Of a DNA stretch of 23,982 bases, positions 18,250-23,982 are shown in pieces. The stretch is from a virus. Below the pieces are notes generated by a model. The model had not been told where the DNA came from, searched no databases, and saw only the letters and a program-made list of their open reading frames with translations. The stretch is from positions 1-23,982 of the IMG/VR virus record IMGVR_UViG_3300010885_035372; one strand, written 5' to 3'. Position 1 is the first letter of the stretch. The number at the start of each line of letters is the position of its first letter. The position numbers were made by a program, and so were the translations under genes.

Positions 18250-19031
18250 TTTCTAAAAAATGGTCTCTAGAGAAATTCATTAACAAAGCAACAGAAATCC
18301 ATGGTGATTTATATGATTATAGCAATTCTGTTTATATAGGTCACCACGATAAAATAAACATTTTGTGTAAAACACATGGTGTCTTTTTTCAAAGAGTAAA
18401 ACATCATGTTAAAGGTGCTGGATGTAGAAAGTGTTCTGTGGACAAACTAAGCAAAAGTTATTCTGCTTGGACTCCAGAAATGGATGATTTTTTGATTAAA
18501 AATTTTGAAAAGGAAAAAGCTAAATTCTTTTGTAAAAAATTTAATTTATGCAAACAATCAATTTACAACAGAATTAAAAAATTAAACTTAAAAAGAACTC
18601 ATAGATATCCACCGAGACTACACCATACCATTCCAAATTTTTTATGGCTTAGTACTATTAAGGGTGCTCAGTATAGAAATTTCGATTTTAAAATTTCTAT
18701 AGAAGATGTCTGGGAACAATTTTTAAAACAAAATAAAAAATGCGCTTTAACTAATTGGAAAATAGAATTCACAAACATCCGTAACAAAAACACTGCTTCC
18801 ATAGACAGGATAGATTCGACTAAAGGATATTTTAAAGATAATATCCAAATAGTTCATAAAAAAATTAACACTCTTAAAATGGATTTTCCCGAAAAAGAAT
18901 TATTTCAAATGTGTAGAGCAATCACGAATAATGTGAAAACTAAAAATAATAAAGAACAAGTTTTAATTTGGGAAGATGATATATTAAATGATACCCAAAT
19001 ACCAAAATTTATTTCTTTAGTTGATTTATAA
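18246..19031 (+). CDS. HNH homing endonuclease with DUF723-type zinc ribbon
   Basis: 261 residues. About 8-62: FINKATEIHGDLYDYSNSVY, then ILCKTHGVFFQRVKHH and GCRKC, the DUF723-like zinc-binding module of phage homing endonucleases (Cys in LCKTHG and the C-x2-C pair). About 74-118: a Myb/HTH-like segment WTPEMDDFLIKNF, then CKQSIYNRIKKLNLKR. About 130-215: HNH nuclease core with FLWLSTIKGAQYRN, KKCALTNWKIEF, ASIDRIDSTKGYFKDNIQIVH. Free-standing homing endonucleases cut the allele lacking them next to conserved genes such as nrdB, promoting their spread. Overlap with nrdB (ATGA) fits this. AT-rich; no own promoter seen. Confidence 0.85.
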   Translation: MISKKWSLEKFINKATEIHGDLYDYSNSVYIGHHDKINILCKTHGVFFQRVKHHVKGAGCRKCSVDKLSKSYSAWTPEMDDFLIKNFEKEKAKFFCKKFNLCKQSIYNRIKKLNLKRTHRYPPRLHHTIPNFLWLSTIKGAQYRNFDFKISIEDVWEQFLKQNKKCALTNWKIEFTNIRNKNTASIDRIDSTKGYFKDNIQIVHKKINTLKMDFPEKELFQMCRAITNNVKTKNNKEQVLIWEDDILNDTQIPKFISLVDL

Positions 19032-19032
19032 A

Positions 19033-19521
19033 ATGGATGCCATTCAAATAGGAAAAGAACGCCAAAAAGCCCATCCGAATGGCACCAAAAGATATTACAA
19101 AGACGAAAATAAAGAAGATATTATTGGTATAGCTGGTGAGATTGCTTTTGGAAAGCGGTATTCATTAACTCCCGATTTAGAAATCAAACCACAAGGTGAC
19201 AATCATATTGATTTTAAGATAAAGATTAATGATGATATAGTTTCTACTATTGATGTTAAAACCGCTCAGAAAGCATATAATCTTCTGATTAAGAAATGGG
19301 AGATAAACAAGTGTGCAAATATACTGGTTCTAGCCCAGTATATTGACGTGGATAACATCAAGTTCTTGGGCTGGACCACCCGTCAGGTGATGCAGAAACA
19401 GCCCACAAAGGTGTTTTCTTCGCTAAACATAGAGAATTACTATCTTCATTATACCAAGTTATACGAAATGAAATTACTTGATGCTATATTTAATAAATCT
19501 AAAATAGAACAAATTCTATGA
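19033..19521 (+). CDS. PD-(D/E)XK nuclease-like protein
   Basis: 162 residues. Start at ATG 19033, one base after the HNH stop; an in-frame TTG at 19021 is less likely. It shows a restriction-endonuclease-like layout: Glu in IAGEIAFGK (about 34-42), Asp in GDNHIDFKI (about 57-65), and DVKTAQKAYN (about 75-84), where Asp-x-Lys would complete the PD-(D/E)XK site. The later LAQYIDVDNIKFLGWTTRQVM is the usual C-terminal strand-helix. This family of small nuclease-fold proteins occurs in phages with no fixed role; recombination, host DNA degradation or a VSR-like function are possible. It is in the nrd transcription unit. Confidence 0.65.
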   Translation: MDAIQIGKERQKAHPNGTKRYYKDENKEDIIGIAGEIAFGKRYSLTPDLEIKPQGDNHIDFKIKINDDIVSTIDVKTAQKAYNLLIKKWEINKCANILVLAQYIDVDNIKFLGWTTRQVMQKQPTKVFSSLNIENYYLHYTKLYEMKLLDAIFNKSKIEQIL

Positions 19522-19736
19522 TTCCAAGATCTAAATTAGAAACGCTCACAGAAGAAGAATATGGTATTCTATATTATTGTGTGAATAATGGTACAGATGG
19601 TGATGTTATAACTGCTGAAAATATGGTTTGGCTTAAACCTCAGTATGTGTTTATCAAGCTGAATGAATATGCTCAAAATTTATCAAATGATAAAAAACGG
19701 ACAATTCAGGCGATATCCGATAAAGTGGTGAGTTAA
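19518..19736 (+). CDS. Small unknown protein
   Basis: 72 residues, helical and polar (KLETLTEEEYGILYYCVNNGTDGDV, then LKPQYVFIKLNEYAQNL). No recognised motif. Its ATG overlaps the preceding stop (ATGA), so it is translationally coupled to the nuclease-like gene and is the last gene before the terminator at 19762. Function unknown; it may be a partner of the nuclease-like protein because the overlap is conserved-operon style. Confidence 0.6.
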   Translation: MIPRSKLETLTEEEYGILYYCVNNGTDGDVITAENMVWLKPQYVFIKLNEYAQNLSNDKKRTIQAISDKVVS

Positions 19737-19761
19737 GTTTACATAAAACTTGTTCCAACAG

Positions 19762-19793
19762 AAGGGTTTGGGTTAATTCCCAAGCCCTTTTTT
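19762..19793 (+). terminator. Intrinsic terminator ending the nrd unit
   Basis: 11-bp stem AAGGGTTTGGG / CCCAAGCCCTT (one G-T wobble), 6-nt loop, T6 tract. Confidence 0.9.
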
Positions 19794-19807
19794 CGTTCAA
19801 AAAAAGA

Positions 19808-19813
19808 TAAATA
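19808..19813 (+). promoter_or_regulatory. T4-like late promoter, N5 to ATG
   Basis: GATAAATA, then ATAAT and ATG 19819. Directly follows the terminator. Confidence 0.7.
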
Positions 19814-19818
19814 ATAAT

Positions 19819-20049
19819 ATGGAATTATTAAAAAGCACTTATACGAAAATGTTTCTGTACACTGCTGTTACAGGAATAATAACATTCGTATCTTTGTTGG
19901 ATACCATTGATGTCAATCATCTTAATGATATGAATAAAGTAGAATGGTTAAAGATTGTATTAAAGTCATCTTTGCCTAGTTTGGTGTCGTTAAAGGCATT
20001 CCTCGATACATCTGTGAGCACAGAAGTAAATAATAAACCACAACCATAA
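19819..20049 (+). CDS. Small two-segment membrane protein (holin-like candidate)
   Basis: 76 residues. Hydrophobic segments at about 10-27 (KMFLYTAVTGIITFVSLL) and a weaker one at about 46-61 (IVLKSSLPSLVSLKAF), short polar N-terminus and polar C-terminus. Size, two helices and late expression are compatible with a holin, but sequence alone does not identify one, and no endolysin is adjacent in the window. It is followed 9 bp later by the membrane-anchored PAS protein, probably in the same late transcript. Could equally be a virion or inner-membrane protein. Confidence 0.6.
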   Translation: MELLKSTYTKMFLYTAVTGIITFVSLLDTIDVNHLNDMNKVEWLKIVLKSSLPSLVSLKAFLDTSVSTEVNNKPQP

Positions 20050-20058
20050 TAGTTTATT

Positions 20059-20622
20059 ATGACCGATTCTGTTTTTAACTTTTTAAAGGATAATACCACT
20101 TGGATTTATTATACCTTAACCATAATTGGAGTATCCTATACTTTTTGGGGATTTTTAAAATATAGAGTTAAGAAAACCGATTGGTTTAATCTGGTTAAAT
20201 TAATCACCGAAGTTCCTGCTACTATAGTAGAAATTAAAGAAGGACAAAAAGATATATATTCCGAAATAAAATTACAGGGTAAAGTTATCAATTCTATTCT
20301 AGATACATTAGAATTAGCTCAGTTTTTATGCGATCACACAGGAAAATGCATAAAAGTAAATAGTAAATGGATATCTTTAACTGGATTATCCGAAGAAGAA
20401 GCCCATGGTCATAATTGGCTTTTATCTGTTCATTATGAAGACAGAGACAGAGTTCAATTAAAATGGCATTCCATGATTGAATCTAATACTCCTTTTGAAG
20501 AAGTTTTTCGTTATCAGCACCGTGTTACAAATGTAATAACCAAAGTAAAATGCACGGCTACTGATGTGTTGGATGAAAACGAAAAAAGACTTTTCATACT
20601 TGGTTTATCAAAAGTTCTATAG
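20059..20622 (+). CDS. Membrane-anchored PAS-domain protein
   Basis: 187 residues. One transmembrane segment at about 14-34 (TWIYYTLTIIGVSYTFWGFL). A polar helical linker follows at about 35-83 (VPATIVEIKEGQKDIYSEIKL). Then a complete PAS fold at about 84-187: LCDHTGKCIKVNSKWISLTGLSEEEAHGHNWLLSVHYEDRD, PFEEVFRYQHR, and the final strand LFILGLSKVL. PAS domains sense ligands, redox state or light, or dimerise. Here there is no kinase, cyclase or other output domain, so the protein may act by contact with a partner. Lying between a small late membrane protein and a ClpP-like gene, it may gate a membrane event such as lysis timing (inference). Confidence 0.8.
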   Translation: MTDSVFNFLKDNTTWIYYTLTIIGVSYTFWGFLKYRVKKTDWFNLVKLITEVPATIVEIKEGQKDIYSEIKLQGKVINSILDTLELAQFLCDHTGKCIKVNSKWISLTGLSEEEAHGHNWLLSVHYEDRDRVQLKWHSMIESNTPFEEVFRYQHRVTNVITKVKCTATDVLDENEKRLFILGLSKVL

Positions 20623-20643
20623 TGCATTTAAAACCATATGCCT

Positions 20644-20649
20644 TAAATA
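20644..20649 (+). promoter_or_regulatory. T4-like late promoter, N7 to ATG
   Basis: CTTAAATA, then ATGGTAT and ATG 20657. Confidence 0.6.
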
Positions 20650-20656
20650 ATGGTAT

Positions 20657-21289
20657 ATGGTAAAATATTGGGGAAGTAACGAAGACCAGGAAGAATTTCT
20701 TCGAGATGTTCCATCACAAGCACCAACTTCTGATTTAATATCCCAAACAAGTTCTATTAAAGTTTTAGACAATTCCATACATTTTTATGCTGATGTTTCT
20801 ACCATCAGTTGTAGTGAACTAAACCGTATACTAAGAGAATTGGATGTTCGTATGCAACATGCAAAAATTACCATGGGAGATCCAGATTTCGATCCTACTA
20901 TTCATTTACGGATCAATAGTTATGGTGGAGACGTATTGGCTGCTCTTGCTTCTGTGGATACGATTAGAAACCTCAAAACCAAAGTTTATACATATGTTGA
21001 AGGAGCTGCCGCAAGTGCCGCAACTTTAATCAGTATTGCCGGAAAGAAAAGATCTATTGGGAAAAATAGCTTTATGCTTATTCACCAGCTCAGTTCTGTG
21101 TGTGCAGGAACTTTTGAGCGTTTAGAAGACGAACAACAAAACAATCGCCGTATTATGACTGCGATTAAATCTTTGTATAAAGAATATACCAAAATTCCCA
21201 TGAAAGAATTAGATAATATTCTAAAGAGAGATATTTGGTTTGATGCTGCTACTTGTTTAAAATACGGACTGGTAGATGTTGTGTTTTAA
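20657..21289 (+). CDS. ClpP-like serine protease
   Basis: 210 residues, ClpP (S14) family. Motifs: LRINSYGGDVLAALASVDTIR (about 84-104), nucleophile Ser120 in EGAAASAATLISIAGKKR, His143 in SFMLIHQ, Asp192 in KRDIWFDAATCLKYGLVD, so the triad is complete. The N-terminal 30 residues are longer than in host ClpP and lack its start, so interaction with a host Clp ATPase is doubtful. A late-type promoter 7 nt from the ATG suggests expression with virion genes, so head maturation (a role ClpP-like proteases play in some phages) or late host proteolysis are options. The stop overlaps the convergent 21286 gene by 4 nt. Confidence 0.9.
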   Translation: MVKYWGSNEDQEEFLRDVPSQAPTSDLISQTSSIKVLDNSIHFYADVSTISCSELNRILRELDVRMQHAKITMGDPDFDPTIHLRINSYGGDVLAALASVDTIRNLKTKVYTYVEGAAASAATLISIAGKKRSIGKNSFMLIHQLSSVCAGTFERLEDEQQNNRRIMTAIKSLYKEYTKIPMKELDNILKRDIWFDAATCLKYGLVDVVF

Positions 21290-21534
21290 CAAGGAAGTAA
21301 ATCTAAATCAAATTCTTTATAAAATTCCAGAAACAATCGTTCTTCGGTTATTTCGAACGTGTGATCATATATGACATCTAGCATTTCGTAAGAATATCTG
21401 TAAGATATTCCGTATGCATCATAGTCTCTAAAATCTTTATTTTCTCTTAACAAAACTAGATCGTCATTTTTAATTCTAAACAGTTTATCTTTTAGAATTA
21501 TTTTTAGATTCTGTGAATGGGTGTCTAGAGGCAT
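21286..21534 (-). CDS. Small acidic unknown protein
   Basis: 82 residues, acidic, rich in Tyr/Phe/Asp (DYDAYGISYRYSYEMLDVIYDHTFEIT, then RLFLEFYKEFDLDLLPC). Probably a compact alpha/beta protein, no family recognised. A late-promoter variant GATTTA on the plus strand (TAAATC on the minus strand) sits 5 nt from ATG 21534, differing from TAAATA in the last base. Lies between the ClpP-like gene (4-nt convergent overlap) and divergently oriented thyX. Confidence 0.6.
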   Translation of the reverse strand: MPLDTHSQNLKIILKDKLFRIKNDDLVLLRENKDFRDYDAYGISYRYSYEMLDVIYDHTFEITEERLFLEFYKEFDLDLLPC

Positions 21535-21566
21535 AATGAGATTTATTCGAACTTTTGATTTAGATC

Positions 21567-21594
21567 TTTACATTCTCTCATTTTGCTGTAGGAT
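21567..21594 (+). promoter_or_regulatory. Sigma-70-like promoter for thyX, leaderless
   Basis: TTTACA-N16-TAGGAT, then 6 nt to ATG 21601. The AGGA inside the -10 could alternatively act as a weak ribosome-binding site on a longer transcript. Confidence 0.5.
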
Positions 21595-21600
21595 ATTCAA

Positions 21601-22416
21601 ATGATCACTGCAAAAATTATCGCGGATTCTTGTTCTTCTGTTGTTGACAATAAAAGAATCACATCTTTCGTTTTAACTTATCCACGATTTATTCATGCCG
21701 AATTACTTACGCACCGCAGCCTGAGTCGCAACTCGTGTTCGTCGAGAGGGTTACCTATTAAAAAATTCATCGAAGATGTATTAACCGACCCAGCCATGCC
21801 TGTACATTGGGGTGCTGCTCAGAAAGGTATGCAGGCTGATAATGAAGTCGATGTAGAAACAAAAACCAAAGCTATGATGGTTTGGCATGAAGCAAAGGAT
21901 TCTGCCGTGGAATTTGCAAAACAATTAAATGATTTAGGACTTCATAAACAAGTCGTAAATCGAATCCTAGAGCCATTCTTCAATATCACAACATTAGTAA
22001 CCGCCACCGAATATAAGAACTTTTTTAAGCTTAGGGCACATAAAGCAGCACAGCCCGAAATTCGTGAGCTTGCTTATAAGATGTTAGAATTATACGAAAC
22101 GAATAAACCAGAACCCAAAAATATTGGTGAATGGCATATTCCTTTTGGTGATAAATATCTTGATGGTTTAACAGTTGAACAAAAATTGAAAATCGCTACA
22201 GCACGAGCTGCGCGAGTTTCGTATAAGAATTTTGATGGTGTAGTAGATTACGATAAAGATTATGCTCTACATGATATTCTATTAAAAGAAGGACATTATA
22301 GTCCATTCGAACATTCGGCTGTTATGGAATTTGGAATTCATGATAATTTCGATCAATGGAAATCTTACAGGAACATCATTCAGAACAACATGATTCCGAA
22401 GTTGGAACAAAAGTAG
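21601..22416 (+). CDS. thyX: Flavin-dependent thymidylate synthase
   Basis: 271 residues, matching the ThyX family, which makes dTMP from dUMP using FAD, NADPH and methylene-tetrahydrofolate. The signature RHRxxSxNxxSxR appears as THRSLSRNSCSSR (residues 37-49), with Thr in place of the first Arg, a variant also seen in other phage-type ThyX proteins. Further family segments: VVNRILEPFFNITTLVTATEYKNFFKLRAHKAAQPEIRELA (about 118-158), ATARAARVSY, and a C-terminal HYSPFEHSAVMEF with FDQWKSYR. Own sigma-70-like promoter abutting the ATG, functionally linked to nrdAB. The last 61 nt overlap the next gene in another frame. Confidence 0.95.
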   Translation: MITAKIIADSCSSVVDNKRITSFVLTYPRFIHAELLTHRSLSRNSCSSRGLPIKKFIEDVLTDPAMPVHWGAAQKGMQADNEVDVETKTKAMMVWHEAKDSAVEFAKQLNDLGLHKQVVNRILEPFFNITTLVTATEYKNFFKLRAHKAAQPEIRELAYKMLELYETNKPEPKNIGEWHIPFGDKYLDGLTVEQKLKIATARAARVSYKNFDGVVDYDKDYALHDILLKEGHYSPFEHSAVMEFGIHDNFDQWKSYRNIIQNNMIPKLEQK

Positions 22417-22616
22417 TAATTCCGTTTTTTGGAAAATACGAACCTGCAATGATACAGCGGTTTGGTAATTCCAGCCCAAAATATAATGATATGTTCCAAA
22501 AAGAAATTGGAATTGAACAAATTAATTTTCTGGAATCGGGTGGAGAATTTTATGATTACTACAAAATCGTTGACGAACAACTTTTCTTTTTAGCTAAGGT
22601 GAAATATGGATTTTGA
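22356..22616 (+). CDS. Small unknown protein overlapping thyX
   Basis: 86 residues if started at ATG 22356, inside thyX in another frame. The first 15 residues (EHHSEQHDSEVG) look like off-frame translation, whereas from about residue 18 (KVVIPFFGKYEPAMIQRFGNSSPKYNDMF) the sequence looks like real protein, continuing to a Tyr/Phe-rich C-terminus (LESGGEFYDYYKIVDEQLFFLAKVKYGF). The true start could be ATG 22449, a non-standard codon near 22407, or translational coupling at the thyX stop. No family recognised. AT-rich, same unit as thyX. Confidence 0.5.
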   Translation: MEILQEHHSEQHDSEVGTKVVIPFFGKYEPAMIQRFGNSSPKYNDMFQKEIGIEQINFLESGGEFYDYYKIVDEQLFFLAKVKYGF

Positions 22617-22622
22617 TATGAA

Positions 22623-22650
22623 TTTGGCCCGCTGTATTGGTATTGCCAAA
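22623..22650. terminator. Weak hairpin between convergent genes
   Basis: TTTGGC 22623-22628 with GCCAAA 22645-22650, followed by ATTTGATT. Short stem; it may serve both converging units, but the support is thin. Confidence 0.3.
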
Positions 22651-22656
22651 ATTTGA

Positions 22657-23730
22657 TTAAATTGTACCGGGCAATGTAGCACCTATAGTTTTATAGCCGT
22701 GTTCAATTCCTTTCGCCACTCCCATGGCACCAGAGTTAAGAGAAGCTGCTGCATTACGCATGGATTCATTTCCATTCGTAAATGAGATTGGAACATTATT
22801 GAATGGGTGTTGATGTGGATAGACGAATATAGAATAAGTTGGATTTGGTCGTACTCCATCATTTCCAATACTTGATGCTAAATCAGTACCTCCTTTTTCT
22901 AAAACTAAAACTGGAACTTTTGCAGGTCTAGACCAAGAGGATTTAGGCGCACTTATACTATTATATAAATCTCTAATATAACTAACATCAGCCCATGCTA
23001 TAACTGTAGTTCCTCCACCCCCTCCTTTATCAGTTCCTGTTGGACCCGAAGCTGTCATAAGCTGACCGAATGCTCCAATACCACCACCAGTATATTGTAC
23101 TTCCGCAGGACAGGTTATATGATTTACATATAATTCACCATCAACAAATGCACATCCATTAATAATTGCATTTTTAGCAACACCCAAATTCGAATTTACT
23201 ACAACTTGATTTGGGCATTCTAAATTCATAGAATCTCCATATAAAGATACATTTGAACCAGCAGCAATATTAACATTTCCGTTCGAAGACATATACAATT
23301 CTTCCACCGAAGAAATGTCGGTTCTTCCTTTTGCACCAATTTTTGTATTACCAGCCGTAGCCATTCCGATGCCACCAGCTCCTACCGAAAGATCATAATT
23401 ATTACCTACATTTAAAGAATATGTACCACATGGAAAACGAGTATTTTCCACAGCTTCGATATAAGGTACTGGTTCATTTTTAACAAAAGATCCTTTACCT
23501 TCGATATCCACAGATTTAGGACGAAATTCTCCTTGAGCATCTGTTCTTGTTGACGGAAATGTATTTACAACAGAGCCTACATGTTCTTGCTTATGTTTTT
23601 CATAAGTAATTTGTTGTGTTCCACCAGCTTTTATACTTTCTTCAATTGGTAATAAATTTTCTTGTACTTTTTTTAGTACATCAGCTTGATTGGATTTATC
23701 AAATTGCTGAGTGATTTTAACATCTGCCAT
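22657..23730 (-). CDS. Baseplate/tail structural protein
   Basis: 357 residues. A polar N-terminus (ITQQFDKSNQADVLKKVQENL, about 5-25). Then a long middle (about 95-225) of short strands with Gly/Asn turns: CGTYSLNVGNNYDLSVGAGGIGMATAGNTKIGA, VEELYMSSNGNVNIAAGSNVSLYGDSMNLE, VVVNSNLGVAKNAIINGCAFVDGELYVNHI, the pattern of beta-helical spike/fibre proteins. It is followed by a Gly-run GTDKGGGGGTTV (about 235-246) and a C-terminal domain with YSIFVYPHQHPFNNVPISF (His-x-His, about 303-321). This matches baseplate hub/spike-type proteins of T4-like phages in style; the exact gene equivalence is uncertain. Late promoter 5 nt upstream of ATG 23730. Confidence 0.7.
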   Translation of the reverse strand: MADVKITQQFDKSNQADVLKKVQENLLPIEESIKAGGTQQITYEKHKQEHVGSVVNTFPSTRTDAQGEFRPKSVDIEGKGSFVKNEPVPYIEAVENTRFPCGTYSLNVGNNYDLSVGAGGIGMATAGNTKIGAKGRTDISSVEELYMSSNGNVNIAAGSNVSLYGDSMNLECPNQVVVNSNLGVAKNAIINGCAFVDGELYVNHITCPAEVQYTGGGIGAFGQLMTASGPTGTDKGGGGGTTVIAWADVSYIRDLYNSISAPKSSWSRPAKVPVLVLEKGGTDLASSIGNDGVRPNPTYSIFVYPHQHPFNNVPISFTNGNESMRNAAASLNSGAMGVAKGIEHGYKTIGATLPGTI

Positions 23731-23735
23731 ACACC

Positions 23736-23741
23736 TATTTA
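23736..23741 (-). promoter_or_regulatory. T4-like late promoter, N5 to ATG
   Basis: TCTAAATA on the minus strand, then GGTGT and ATG 23730. It lies directly after the stop of the upstream gene. Confidence 0.7.
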
Positions 23742-23744
23742 GAA

Positions 23745-23982
23745 CTAGGTTAGACCTATTTCAACGTGTTGTATCTTTTTCATATACTCTGAGGGATTCA
23801 TTCCTTCTAAATGCGAAGACCATTCCTTCACCAAAGTAAGTTTTGCGGGATGATTAAAAGTTTTATCCGGACCGCCTTTTGAGGCACCATCTTTTGTGGG
23901 ATCTTTAATCACTCTTTCTTTTTGAGAAAATTGAGCAGCATGTGCAAATGCAGGCTGTGCTGCTTCAACCCAATCATCATAT
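23745..23982 (-). CDS. Unknown protein, C-terminal fragment (probably structural)
   Basis: 78 residues of C-terminus, open to the right edge and ending at a TAG (23745-23747). Polar, with QFSQKERVIKDPTKDGASKGGPDKTF followed by HPAKLTLVKEWSSHLEGMNPSEYMKKIQHVEIG. No diagnostic motif in the visible part. Same strand as, and 14 bp upstream of, the baseplate-like gene, so probably part of a tail/baseplate cluster continuing outside the window. Confidence 0.65.
   Translation of the reverse strand, partial: YDDWVEAAQPAFAHAAQFSQKERVIKDPTKDGASKGGPDKTFNHPAKLTLVKEWSSHLEGMNPSEYMKKIQHVEIGLT

Overview
This window looks like part of a large, AT-rich, T4-like (myovirus, probably jumbo-class) bacteriophage genome. 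The evidence is a class Ia ribonucleotide reductase pair of E. coli/T4 type (nrdA, nrdB), a flavin-dependent thymidylate synthase (thyX), homing-type HNH endonucleases, virion/baseplate-like proteins, T4-like late promoters (TAAATA) and T4-type capsid-targeting N-termini on candidate internal head proteins. The host cannot be named from the sequence. Almost no gene has a Shine-Dalgarno sequence.

Layout. 1-265 is the 3' end of an unknown gene. 266-900 is non-coding: two arrays of exact 10-bp periodicity, a palindrome and two tandem DnaA-box matches, so a candidate replication origin or partition site. 914-1894 holds an HNH-like nuclease, a small unknown gene and the first of three copies of a ~150-bp intergenic repeat. 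2100-8110 is an early-type accessory module of small unknown genes plus a DUF932 protein and a SprT-like metalloprotease. Many of these genes are visibly GC-richer than the rest. Most are preceded by a flagellar sigma-28 (FliA)-type promoter, TAAAG(TTT)-N11-(G/T)CCGAWWA, with strikingly constant spacing. This block also carries repeated dyad elements (ACTCT-N9-AGAGT), an interlocked pair of long inverted repeats (4238-4348), a candidate structured RNA (6511-6612) and strong intrinsic terminators, the last at 8073-8106.

8331-14438 is a late/virion block read in both directions. It includes two paralogous zincin-like proteins with an altered HExxH motif, an internal-protein-like GNAT gene broken by a TAA, a fibre-like structural protein and several small proteins. 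14473-19736 is nucleotide metabolism: a small unknown gene, nrdA, nrdB, an HNH homing endonuclease abutting nrdB, and a PD-(D/E)XK-like protein. 19819-21289 is a second late block (small membrane protein, membrane-anchored PAS protein, ClpP-like protease). 21601-22616 is thyX plus an overlapping small gene. 22657-23982 (minus) encodes a baseplate/tail-like protein and the end of another gene.

The most notable overall pattern is regulatory. Three promoter classes can be read: sigma-28-like in the early module, sigma-70-like/extended -10 before metabolic genes, and T4-like TAAATA before virion genes. In most late genes and several others the promoter lies only 5-7 nt from the ATG, which predicts leaderless mRNAs.
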